A stretch of 64,000 nucleotides of DNA, taken from NCBI GenBank assembly GCA_963819385.1, contig CAWFVV010000006.1, positions 3,224,001-3,288,000 on the forward strand. The letters run 5' to 3'. Below, one piece after another: positions 44,888-53,972 of this stretch (positions are counted from its first letter, which is position 1; each line of letters opens with the position of its first letter). The notes under the pieces are model-generated. The model made no database searches, was not told where the DNA came from, and saw only the letters and a program-made list of their open reading frames with translations. Position numbers and translations under genes: made by a program. The stretch comes from JAVDCA01 sp963819385 (GTDB lineage: Bacteria; Pseudomonadota; Alphaproteobacteria; Rhizobiales; Xanthobacteraceae).

Positions 44888-46600
44888 CTAGGCGGCGCGG
44901 GACGCCTCGTCGCGCGCATCGTCAGCGTGCAAATCGTCGAAGAACTGGGTGACGGCGCGCGCGAGACGATCGGCTTCGGCGGCGAGCTGCTCCGACGCGG
45001 ACAGCACCGTGCCGGACGAATCCTTGGTCACCGCGATCGCCTGATTGACCGAGGAAATGTTGACCGCGAGCGTCTCGTTGACTTGCGCGGCCATCTGCGC
45101 GTTCGCGGAAATTTCCCGGGTCGCGACGCCCTGCTGCTCGACCGCGCCGGCAATCGCCGACGTAACCTCGTTGATGCCGCGCATCGAGGTGCCGATCTGG
45201 CGCACCGCCTCGACGGCACTCTTGGTCGAGCCCTGGATCGCGGCGATCTGCTCGGCGATCTCGTTCGTCGCCTTGGCGGTCTGTCCGGCGAGCGTCTTGA
45301 CCTCCTGCGCCACCACCGCGAAGCCGCGGCCGGCGTCGCCGGCGCGCGCGGCCTCGATCGTGGCGTTGAGCGCCAGGAGATTGGTCTGCTCGGCGATTGC
45401 CTGGATAAGATTGATCACCTGGCCGATGCGTTCGCTCGCCGCCGCAAGGCCGTCGATCTCGGTGACCGAGCGCTCGGTTTTCTCGTCGGCGTCCTTCACG
45501 ACGTTGGCGGCCTGCTGCACCTGCCGGCCGGTCTCGGCGAGCGCTGCCGCAAGCTCCTCGGCGGCTCCCGCCACCGCGGTGACGTTGGCGGCGGCGCGCT
45601 GCGACGCGTTGGCGGCCGCGTCCGCCTGCCCGGCGGCGTCCGCCGCAGTGCCGGAGATCGACTGCGCGACGTTGCGCATCGAGGACGAATTGTCGCCGAG
45701 CGACTTGAGCACCTGATCGACCGAGGCGCGGAAAGCCTCGACGGTCGCCTCGATGTGCCGCGCCTGCGCTTCGCGCACCGCTGCCTGATCGGCGGCGGCG
45801 CGGCTGAGCTCCTGGTTGCGCCGCATGGCGCCCTGGAAGACCTCGATGGCGCGCGCGAGCGCGCCCACCTCGTCGCGCCGGCCGGTGTGCGGGACCGCGA
45901 GATCCGCGTCGCCGGCCGCGACCTTGCCGGTGGCCACCGTGATGGCCGACAGGGGGCGCTCGATGGCGCGCCAGATCATCAGCACGCCCAAGGCGACGAG
46001 CACGAAGTCCACGGCCGCGAGCCCGGTCACGAACCACGCCGTCTTGCGCGTGTCGGCCGCGAGCTGGCCGAGCCGACGCGAGCGCTCGGCATAGATTTTC
46101 GCAAAGGCCGTGAGGTCCTTGTTGAGGGCCGTGCGCACATTGCGGTTGGCATCGTTGTCGCCCCATTCGCGACCGGCCGCCGGCGCGATCTCGATCGCGC
46201 GGCGCACCAGCTCCTTGCGGAAGTCGCGGAACTGGGCAACCCGCTTGGCGAACGCCTCGAATTGCTCGGCGTCGTCGGCGCGCACGAGCTTGTGCCATTC
46301 GTCGACCACGGCGCCGATCTGGTCGTTGAACTTGAGCAGGCCGACCGCGTATTTCTTCACGGTCGGCACGTCGCTCGACATGTAGATGCCGCGCGATTCC
46401 ATGACCACCGCATAGACCAGCGCGTTGACCCGCTCGATGTTCTCGGCCGCCTGCGCGGCGACCGCGACCTCGGTGGACAGTTCCGCGTTCTGCCGATTGT
46501 TGATGTTCGACACGACGGCGATCAACGCCGTGACGATGGCGAGCATGCCGAAGATCGAATAGAGCTTGGCGGCAATCGACAGCTTTGGAAGCTTCGGCAT
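44888..46600 (-). CDS. Methyl-accepting chemotaxis protein
   Basis: The protein is 570 residues. Membrane segments are at about 13-35 and 190-212 and flank a helical sensor domain of roughly 150 residues. HAMP follows (about 212-265, with RPLSAITVATGKVAAGD and RRDEVGALARAIEVFQ), then the signalling domain with the hairpin tip QAIAEQTNLLALNATIEAARAGDAGRGFAVVAQEVKTLA. The ligand is unknown. It interrupts the usual yraN-gshB neighbourhood, so it may be an insertion. No che genes are in the window. Confidence 0.95.
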   Translation of the reverse strand: MPKLPKLSIAAKLYSIFGMLAIVTALIAVVSNINNRQNAELSTEVAVAAQAAENIERVNALVYAVVMESRGIYMSSDVPTVKKYAVGLLKFNDQIGAVVDEWHKLVRADDAEQFEAFAKRVAQFRDFRKELVRRAIEIAPAAGREWGDNDANRNVRTALNKDLTAFAKIYAERSRRLGQLAADTRKTAWFVTGLAAVDFVLVALGVLMIWRAIERPLSAITVATGKVAAGDADLAVPHTGRRDEVGALARAIEVFQGAMRRNQELSRAAADQAAVREAQARHIEATVEAFRASVDQVLKSLGDNSSSMRNVAQSISGTAADAAGQADAAANASQRAAANVTAVAGAAEELAAALAETGRQVQQAANVVKDADEKTERSVTEIDGLAAASERIGQVINLIQAIAEQTNLLALNATIEAARAGDAGRGFAVVAQEVKTLAGQTAKATNEIAEQIAAIQGSTKSAVEAVRQIGTSMRGINEVTSAIAGAVEQQGVATREISANAQMAAQVNETLAVNISSVNQAIAVTKDSSGTVLSASEQLAAEADRLARAVTQFFDDLHADDARDEASRAA

Positions 46601-46709
46601 TAGGGGCCGCCCGGTAAGAGAACTCGGAGGTACCGTTTGCCGAAAATGCCTGTAAAACCTTAACTATCGGTTGTCAGACATGGCAGCCATGCGCCGGGGA
46701 CTGAGCTGA

Positions 46710-47651
46710 ATGCCTCTAAATGTTGCCGTCCAGATGGATCCGATCGAGCGGATCAATATTCGCGGGGATTCGACTTTCGCACTGCTGCTCGAGGCGCAGG
46801 CCCGAGCGCATACACTGTCTTACTATACCCCCGACCGCCTGGCGCTGCGCGGCAACGAGGTGTTCGCGACCGTGCGGCCGCTGACGGTGCGCGACACCGA
46901 GGGCAGCCATTTCGGGCTCGGCGAGGAAAAGCGGGTCGCGCTCAAGGCGTTTGACGTGATCCTGATGCGCCAGGACCCCCCGTTCGACCTCGCCTATATC
47001 ACGGCGACCCACCTGCTCGAGCGCCTGGCGCCCCAAACGCTGGTCGTCAACGACCCGGGCCATGTGCGCAACGCGCCCGAGAAGGTCTTCGTCACCGAAT
47101 TCCCGGACCTGATGCCGCCGACGCTCGTCACGCGGGACCTTGCCGAGATCAAGGCGTTCCGCGCCGAGCACGGCGACATCGTGATGAAGCCGCTCTACGG
47201 CCATGGCGGCGGCGCGGTCTTCCGCATCACGGCCGACGATCTCAATTTCGGCTCGCTCTATGACATGTTCGCGACGACCTTCCGCGAGCCCTGGGTGGTG
47301 CAGCGCTTCCTCCCGGCCGTGAAGCTCGGCGACAAGCGCATTATCCTGGTCGACGGCGAATTCGCCGGCGCCGTCAACCGCGTGCCGCAGGCGGACGACC
47401 TGCGCTCCAACATGGTGCGCGGCGGCGCCGCGCAGGCGGCCGAATTGACGCCGCGCGAACGCGAAATCTGCGCTCGGCTCGGCCCGCCGTTGCGCGAACG
47501 CGGGCTCCTGTTCACCGGCATCGACGTGATCGGCGATTATCTGACGGAGATCAACGTCACCTCGCCCACCGGCATCCGCGCGATCCGCAAGCTCGGCGGA
47601 CCCGATATCGCGGCGATGATCTGGGACAAGATCGAGGCGAAGCGGCAGTAA
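46710..47651 (+). CDS. gshB: Glutathione synthase
   Basis: This ATP-grasp enzyme joins glycine to gamma-glutamylcysteine. The protein is 313 residues. The motifs are MRQDPPFDLAYITATHLLE, VVNDPGHVRNAPEKVF, the ATP-grasp core DIVMKPLYGHGGGAVFRI, QRFLPAVKLGDKRIILVDGEFAGAVNRVP and GIDVIGDYLTEINVTSPTGIR. GGGGA lies upstream of the ATG. It precedes comM in the same direction. Confidence 0.97.
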   Translation: MPLNVAVQMDPIERINIRGDSTFALLLEAQARAHTLSYYTPDRLALRGNEVFATVRPLTVRDTEGSHFGLGEEKRVALKAFDVILMRQDPPFDLAYITATHLLERLAPQTLVVNDPGHVRNAPEKVFVTEFPDLMPPTLVTRDLAEIKAFRAEHGDIVMKPLYGHGGGAVFRITADDLNFGSLYDMFATTFREPWVVQRFLPAVKLGDKRIILVDGEFAGAVNRVPQADDLRSNMVRGGAAQAAELTPREREICARLGPPLRERGLLFTGIDVIGDYLTEINVTSPTGIRAIRKLGGPDIAAMIWDKIEAKRQ

Positions 47652-47705
47652 GCCAGGGCGAGTTGCGAATAGAAGCAAGCTCGATTCGCTACTCGCCCTA
47701 CGCGC

Positions 47706-47939
47706 TCAGCCCGACATCAGCGCAACGCTCGGCCCGAAGCTCGCCTGAGTGAGCCGAGGCCAGCGTCCGACCGGCGGCTTGCGATGAAGCGCCGCCGTTA
47801 GCTCCTCGATCTCGCAGCCCGCGAGCTCGGCATCGATGCGGGCCTGCCGGGCGGCCGCCAAGGTCCCGCGGGTCGTTTGCGGCGCGGCGTCCTGCGGAAC
47901 CCCCAGGACGCCCGTGTGAAGTCGTTCGATATCAGTCAC
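47706..47939 (-). CDS. Small protein of unknown function
   Basis: The protein is 77 residues, starting at GTG 47939 with GGGAG 6 bases upstream. The sequence is soluble, with an Ala-rich helix (LAAARQARIDAELAGCEIEELTAALH) and a Pro/Arg-containing tail. I see no known domain. The Shine-Dalgarno and a reading frame that stays open in a short intergenic gap are the only support. Confidence 0.42.
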   Translation of the reverse strand: MTDIERLHTGVLGVPQDAAPQTTRGTLAAARQARIDAELAGCEIEELTAALHRKPPVGRWPRLTQASFGPSVALMSG

Positions 47940-48065
47940 TTGACGCTCCCTGCGCTGGTTTTTGCATTACCCGGCATTCTAACCGATTCGCTTCGTTCTG
48001 CAAATGTTCTTGGCGCGTCCAACAATTTGCGCTAGTCTTGAGATGGATTTGCAGCGGATTGGGGC

Positions 48066-49605
48066 ATGGTCCAGCGGGTCGCCACTGTCGCGTTCGAGGG
48101 CATCGAGGCGCGCAACGTGACAGTCCAGGTGCAGGTGGCGCCGGGCTTGCCGGCCTTCAATGTCGTCGGCCTCGGCGACAAGGCCGTTTCCGAGGCACGC
48201 GATCGGGTGCGCGCGGCGCTCACGGCGTCCGGCCTCGCGCTGCCGTCACGACGCATCACGGTCAATCTGGCGCCGGCCGATCTGCCCAAGGAAGGCAGCC
48301 ATTACGATCTGCCGATCGCGCTCGGCCTGATGGCGGCGATCGGCGCCATCCCGCCCGACGCGCTCAACAACCATGTGGTGCTCGGCGAGCTCGCGCTCGA
48401 CGGCGCGATTGCGCCGGTCGCCGGCGTGCTGCCGGCCGCGATCGGCGCGAACGCCGCCGAGAAGGGACTGATCTGCCCGGCCGCGTGCGGCCCGGAGGCC
48501 GCCTGGGCGAGCCCCGACATGGAGATCATCGCGCCGAGCTCGCTGATCCAGCTCGCGAACCACATCAAGGGAACGCAGGTGCTGCTGCGGCCGCAGCCGA
48601 AGATCCGCGCGAGCGCCGATCCGACGGCTCGACCTCAAGGACATTCGCGGCCAGGAGAGCGCCAAGCGCGCGCTCGAGGTCGCGGCCGCGGGCGGGCATA
48701 ATTTGCTGATGGTCGGGCCGCCGGGCGCCGGCAAGTCCATGCTGGCGGCGCGCCTGCCCTCGATCCTGCCGCCGCTCGCGCCCGCCGAACTGCTCGAGGT
48801 CTCGATGATCGCGTCGATCGCGGGTCAGCTCGACGGCAGCGCGCTCACCAATCGGCGGCCGTTCCGCGCGCCGCATCATTCGGCCAGCATGCCGGCGCTG
48901 GTCGGCGGCGGCCTGCGCGCAAAGCCCGGCGAGATCTCGCTCGCGCACGGCGGCGTGCTGTTTCTCGACGAGTTTCCCGAGTTCGACCCGCGCGTGCTCG
49001 ACTCATTGCGCCAGCCGGTCGAAACCGGCGAGGTCGCGATCGCGCGCGCCAACCACCGCGTCACCTATCCGGCGCGCTTTATGCTGATCGCCGCCATGAA
49101 CCCGTGCCGCTGCGGGCGCGCGACCGAGCCCGGCTTCACGTGCCGGCGCGCGCCGAACGCGCGCTGCACCGCCGACTACCAGGCGCGCCTGTCCGGCCCG
49201 CTGCTCGACCGCATCGACCTGCATATCGAGGTGCCGGCCGTCATGGCCGCCGACCTCATCCTGCCGCCGCCCGCGGAGGGCAGCCGCGAGGTCGCGGCCC
49301 GCGTCGCACGCGCCCGCCAGCTTCAGGCCGAGCGCTATGCGGCGCTCGGCCAGTCAAACGTGCGCACCAATGCGGCCGCGCAAGGCGCCGTGCTCGACGA
49401 GGTCGCCAAGCTCGACCAGGCCTCGCTCGCGCTCATTCACGACGCCGCCGACGCGATGCGGCTCACGGCGCGCGGCTATCATCGCGTGCTGCGCGTCGCG
49501 CGCACGCTCGCGGACCTCGACGGCAGCGACAAGGTCGGGCGCCTGCATCTCGCCGAGGCGCTGTCCTATCGGGCGCTCACGGATGATGTGCGGCGGGCGG
49601 CGTGA
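48066..49605 (+). CDS. comM: YifB/ComM family Mg-chelatase-like AAA ATPase; apparent one-base insertion
   Basis: The protein is about 512 residues: an N-terminal Lon-like domain (GLPAFNVVGLGDKAVSEARDRVRAAL), the AAA core with Walker A GPPGAGKS and Walker B LFLDEFPEF, and a C-terminal Mg-chelatase domain. ComM is a helicase aiding branch migration in natural transformation. The frame breaks at about 48629-48631; dropping one C joins ASADPTA to DLKDIRGQESAKRALEVAAAGGHN, the family sequence. Its position after gshB is typical for alphaproteobacteria. Confidence 0.93.
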
Positions 49606-49635
49606 GCCGCGGCGGCGCCTGAAGCGTTAGACGCA

Positions 49636-50067
49636 TCAGCAGCCAAGCACGGCCCGGTCCCGGCGGAGCCAGTCCAGCCATTCGGTCACTTCGGCGTGTC
49701 GACGATGGTCGACACCCACGGCCCGGAGTCCTGCGAGCGCGCGGGCAAAGTGATTGCAGGCGGCTGGCTGATTATTCAGATGCATTTCCGCATAACCCAG
49801 GCATCGGGCGATGGCGCCATCGTAAAACGGGTCGCGGTCGTATTTCGAGGCCTCCTGGTCGGCCTCGCGGCAAATCTCCAGCGCCCGCCTGGCGTTGCTC
49901 AGGACCGCCGCATTGAGCATCTTGTCCTCGATGAATTGGCGGGTCTCCGCGGTGAGCGGTGCGGAAAGAGCCGGACGCGCCAACCCTGTCAAAGCCAGCG
50001 CGGCGGCGACGACGATGGGCAGTGCGCCAGTTGGAAAGCGAGACGCCGCCACGAAGGTTGGATTCAT
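49636..50067 (-). CDS. Secreted protein of unknown function
   Basis: The protein is 143 residues. Its N-terminal signal peptide includes LPIVVAAALALTGLARPALSAP. The mature part is helical, with ARRALEICREADQEASKYDRD and YDGAIARCLGYAEMHLNNQPAACNHFARALAGL, which recalls a single tetratricopeptide-like hairpin, and it has four cysteines. ATG 50067 is preferred to 50094 because it sits directly at the signal peptide. I do not recognise a family. Confidence 0.62.
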   Translation of the reverse strand: MNPTFVAASRFPTGALPIVVAAALALTGLARPALSAPLTAETRQFIEDKMLNAAVLSNARRALEICREADQEASKYDRDPFYDGAIARCLGYAEMHLNNQPAACNHFARALAGLRAVGVDHRRHAEVTEWLDWLRRDRAVLGC

Positions 50068-50285
50068 GACCACTTGACCCGGCTTGAGACCCACAAATCC
50101 TCACCAGAGGATATTCAGGACTTCGGGCCATTCCCAGTAAAATATCATCAGTTTTTTTGGCGCATCGCGAACAAGCGAGACCAACCGCAGCAAGGACGTC
50201 GCCCGCAATCATGCTGATTGCCGCGTGACTTCGCGTTGTGCCTCATGGATGCTTGCGGCCATCGTGCATCCGGGAGGAAACCACC

Positions 50286-51224
50286 GTGGCGTCAGACCGA
50301 AAACGCGTCGCAATCGTCGGATCGGGCCTGATCGGGCGCGCGTGGGCGATCGTCTTCGCGGGCGGCGGGTACGAGGTGGCACTGTTCGACGCGGTGCCGG
50401 GCGTTGCCGAGACGGCGCGCGGCCTCGTGGCCGATGGATTGCACGAGTTGGCCGCGCAGGACCTCGTCGCCGATCCGGACGCCGCCGCGCGGCGCGTGCG
50501 CGCCGCGCGTGACCTCGCCGATGCACTCGAGGGCGCCGGCCACGTGCAGGAGAACACGCCCGAAACCGTCGAGACGAAGCGCGCGATCTTCGCCGAGCTC
50601 GACCGGCTCGCGGCGCCGGACGCGATCCTCGCCTCCTCGACCTCGACCATCGTGGCGAGCCTGTTCACCGAGCCGCTGAAAGGGCGCCACCGCTGCCTCG
50701 TGGCGCATCCGGTCAATCCGCCGCATCTCGTGCCGGTGGTCGAGCTCGCCGGCGCGCCGTGGACGGCGCCGCAGACGATCGCGACCGCCACGGCGACCTA
50801 CGAGGCCGCCGGCCAGGTTCCGATCGTGGTGCGCAAGGAGATCGACGGCTTCATCCTCAACCGCCTGCAAGCCGTGCTGCTGTCGGAGGCGTTTCGTCTC
50901 GTCGAGGACGGCTACGTGACGCCGCAGGATCTCGACAAAACCATCAAGGACGGCCTCGGCATGCGCTGGTCGTTCATGGGCCCGTTCGAGACCATCGAGC
51001 TCAACGCGCCGGGCGGCACGCCCGATTACTGCGCGCGTTACGGCCCGAGTCTCGCGCGGCTGAGTGGCGCGGATCCGGCGATCTACCAGGGCGAGCCGCT
51101 CGCCCGCCTGCTCGCGTTGTGGGGACGCACGCCGAGCACGGCCGAGATCGCGTCACGCATGCGCTGGCGCGATGGCCGGCTCGCGGCGCTCAAGGCGCAC
51201 AAGCGCGGTCAACCGGCTGATTGA
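50286..51224 (+). CDS. 3-hydroxyacyl-CoA dehydrogenase-type NAD enzyme (lambda-crystallin/CRYL1-like)
   Basis: The protein is 312 residues, starting at GTG 50286 (GGAGGAAA upstream). The Rossmann motif VAIVGSGLIGRAWA is followed by the catalytic-region SSTSTI and HPVNPPHLVPVVELAGAP. The last is characteristic of the lambda-crystallin/L-gulonate 3-dehydrogenase and carnitine dehydrogenase branch rather than of fatty-acid beta-oxidation enzymes. The C-terminal helical domain (GFILNRLQAVLLSEAFRLVEDG, GLGMRWSFMGPFETIELN) is complete. The substrate is a 3-hydroxy acid of unknown identity. No pathway neighbours are present. Confidence 0.9.
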   Translation: MASDRKRVAIVGSGLIGRAWAIVFAGGGYEVALFDAVPGVAETARGLVADGLHELAAQDLVADPDAAARRVRAARDLADALEGAGHVQENTPETVETKRAIFAELDRLAAPDAILASSTSTIVASLFTEPLKGRHRCLVAHPVNPPHLVPVVELAGAPWTAPQTIATATATYEAAGQVPIVVRKEIDGFILNRLQAVLLSEAFRLVEDGYVTPQDLDKTIKDGLGMRWSFMGPFETIELNAPGGTPDYCARYGPSLARLSGADPAIYQGEPLARLLALWGRTPSTAEIASRMRWRDGRLAALKAHKRGQPAD

Positions 51225-51239
51225 TCTGAAATCCGACGC

Positions 51240-51515
51240 CTATCGGTCCGCGCGGCCGATCACATCCATCAGCTCGGCGACCTTGCGGCGCTGATCCGCC
51301 TTGTTGCCGGCCGCGATCGCGTGCTCGACGCAGTGGCCGACGTGGTCGCGCAGGATCTCCTCCTCGAGCCGGCGCAGCGCAGCGCGCACCGCGGAGATCT
51401 GCGTCACGACGTCGATGCAATAGCGATCGTCCTCAACCATGCGGGCGAGGCCGCGCACCTGACCCTCGATGCGGCCGAGACGCTTGAGGCAGGAGGCCTT
51501 GGCTTCCGTCTGCAT
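51240..51515 (-). CDS. csoR: CsoR-type copper-sensing transcriptional repressor
   Basis: The protein is 91 residues and all-helical. Cys 33, His 58 and Cys 62 have the spacing (25 and 4) of the Cu(I) ligands of CsoR, which points to copper rather than the nickel, cobalt or formaldehyde ligand sets. LKRLGRIEGQVRGLARM is the DNA-contact helix. It is divergent from the copper ATPase at 51579, which it very likely controls, and the shared region has a candidate operator. Confidence 0.9.
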   Translation of the reverse strand: MQTEAKASCLKRLGRIEGQVRGLARMVEDDRYCIDVVTQISAVRAALRRLEEEILRDHVGHCVEHAIAAGNKADQRRKVAELMDVIGRADR

Positions 51516-51522
51516 GCGTGCT

Positions 51523-51542
51523 ATATACCCCTACCCCGTATG
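51523..51542. promoter_or_regulatory. Candidate CsoR operator
   Basis: ATACCCCTACCCCGTAT lies between csoR and the copper ATPase start, 8 bases before the csoR ATG. The ATAC/GTAT ends are inverted around a C-rich centre with CCCC on both sides of TA, as in many CsoR-family operators (AT-rich ends around G/C tracts). This position would let one bound repressor block both genes. Confidence 0.5.
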
Positions 51543-51578
51543 AGTTGTCAAGCCAGGCCCGCTGGACCCCGCAGTTCC

Positions 51579-53946
51579 ATGGAACATTCGCATCATCCCG
51601 CCGCGTCGCATGGCGCCCATTGCTCGTATGGTGCCGGGGCCGACACCGCCAAGGATCCGGTCTGCGGCATGACGGTCGACCCGGCGACGGCGCGGCATCG
51701 CACCGAGCACGACGGCCAAGCGTATTATTTCTGCTGCGCCGGCTGCCTCACCAAGTTCGTGACTGACCCGGCGAAATATCTCAAACCGGCGCCGACGCCC
51801 GCGCCTGCCGTCACGACGCCGGTCGCGAGCGACGCGATCTACACCTGCCCGATGCATCCCGAGGTGCGCCAAGCCGGTCCGGGCGCCTGCCCGATCTGCG
51901 GCATGGCGCTCGAGCCCGAGGTGGCGACGGCGGAGACCGCGCCCAATCCGGAGCTTGCCGACATGACGCGGCGGTTCTGGATCGGGCTCCTGCTCGCGGC
52001 GCCCGTCGTCGCGCTCGACATGAGCGGGCACCTCAGCGGCGGCCACGGGTTCCTCAGCCCCGCGGTGTCGAACTTCGAGCAATTCGTCCTGGCGACGCCG
52101 GTCGTGCTGTGGGCAGGCTGGCCGTTCTTCGCGCGCGGCGCCCGCTCGCTCGTCACCCGCCATCTCAACATGTTCACGCTGATCGCGCTCGGCACCGGCG
52201 TCGCCTACGTCTACAGCCTGGTCGCCGCCTTCGCGCCGGGCGTCTTTCCGGCCGCGTTTCGCGGGCATGACGGCGCGGTCGCGGTCTACTTCGAGGCGGC
52301 GGCCGTGATCACCGTGCTGGTGCTGCTCGGGCAGGTGCTGGAATTGCGGGCGCGCGAGCGCACGGCCGGCGCCATTCGGGCGCTGCTCGGGCTGGCGCCG
52401 ACGTCCGCGCGCCGGGTGACGCCCGACGGGCACGACGAGGACGTCGCGCTCGACGCGGTCGCGGTCGACGACCGCTTGCGGGTGCGGCCGGGCGATAAGG
52501 TCCCGGTCGACGGCGAGATCGTCGAGGGCGGCTCGACCCTCGACGAAGTCGATGGTGACCGGCGAATCGATGCCGGTCACGCGGCGCGCCGGCGACCGCG
52601 TCATCGGCGGCACGCTCAACCAGGCCGGCAGCTTCGTGATGCGCGCCGACAAGATCGGCCGCGACACCATGCTGGCCCGCATCGTCGAGATGGTGGCGAG
52701 CGCCCAGCGCTCGCGCGCGCCGGTCCAGCGCCTCGCCGATCAGGTGGCCGGCTGGTTCGTGCCGGCCGTGATCGCGGTCGCGCTCGCGGCCTTCGCGGCC
52801 TGGGCGCTGGTCGGTCCCGAGCCGCGGCTCGCCTACGGCATGGTCGCGGCCGTCACGGTGCTGATCATCGCATGCCCGTGCGCACTCGGCCTCGCGACGC
52901 CGATGTCGATCATGGTCGGCGTCGGCCGTGGCGCGCGCGCCGGCGTGCTGGTGCGGAACGCCGAGGCGCTCGAACGGATGCAGAAGGTCACCACGCTGGT
53001 GGTGGACAAGACCGGTACGCTGACCGAAGGCCGGCCCAGGGTGGTCGCGATCGTGCCGGCGGCCGCGCATTCCGAAGACGATCTCCTGCGTCTCGCCGCC
53101 AGCGTCGAGCGCGCGAGCGAGCATCCGCTTGCCCGCGCGATCGTCGAGGCCGCGGCCGAACGCAAGTTGACGCTCACGCCCGCGGCCGATTTCGCAGCGC
53201 CGAGCGGCAGGGGCGTGTCGGCGACGATCGGCGAGCGCCATGTCGCGCTCGGCAATGCGCGCTTCCTGGCGGAGCTCGGCATCGCGACCAATTCGCTTGC
53301 CGCCGACGCCGAACGGCTGCGCCAGGACGGCGCGTCGGTGGTCCATGTCGCGATCGACCGGCGCGTTGCCGGCCTGATCGCGATCGCCGATCCGATCAAG
53401 GCGACGACGCCGGCGGCGCTCGCGGCGCTGCGCCAGCAAGGCATCCGCGTCGTGATGCTCACGGGCGATGCCCGCACCACCGCGCAGGCGGTCGCACGCG
53501 CGCTCGGCATCACCGAGGTCGAGGCCGAAGTCCTCCCGGATCAGAAGCTCGCGGTGATCGAGCGGCTGCGGCGCGCCGGTGAGGTGGTCGCCATGGCGGG
53601 CGACGGCACCAACGACGCGCCCGCGCTCGCGGCCGCCGACGTCGGCATCGCGATGAGCACCGGGACCGATGTCGCGATGGAAAGCGCCGGCATCACGCTG
53701 CTCCGCGGCGACCTCAATGGCATCGCGCGGGCGCGGGCGCTGTCACGCGCCGTCATGCGCAACATCCGCCAGAACCTCTTTCTCGCGTTCGTCTACAACG
53801 CGGTCGGCGTTCCGGTCGCGGCCGGCGTGCTCTATCCGCTGTTCGGCATCCTGCTGTCGCCGGTGGTCGGCGCCGCCGCGATGGCGCTGTCGTCGGTCAG
53901 CGTGGTCGGCAACGCCTTGCGGCTCGCGTCGACGCGCCTGCGCTGA
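51579..53946 (+). CDS. copA: Copper-exporting P1B-type ATPase (CopA type) with YHS and HMBD metal-binding N-terminus; apparent frameshift
   Basis: The protein is about 788 residues. In place of the usual CxxC domains, the N-terminus has a His cluster (EHSHHPAASHGAH), a YHS-like domain (DPVCGMTVD...YYFCCAGCLTKF) and a heavy-metal-binding domain (YTCPMHPEV...GPGACPICGMALEP). The core has TGES, CPCALGLATP, DKTGTLTEG, HPLARAI and GDGTNDAPALAAAD. YN in the seventh and MALSS in the eighth helix mark a Cu+ (P1B-1) pump. The frame breaks at about 52546-52549; removing a base restores LDESMVTGESMPVTRRAGD. ATG 51540 is an alternative start. Confidence 0.94.
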
Positions 53947-53972
53947 TCGCGCGGATTTCGCCGGAATATGCG

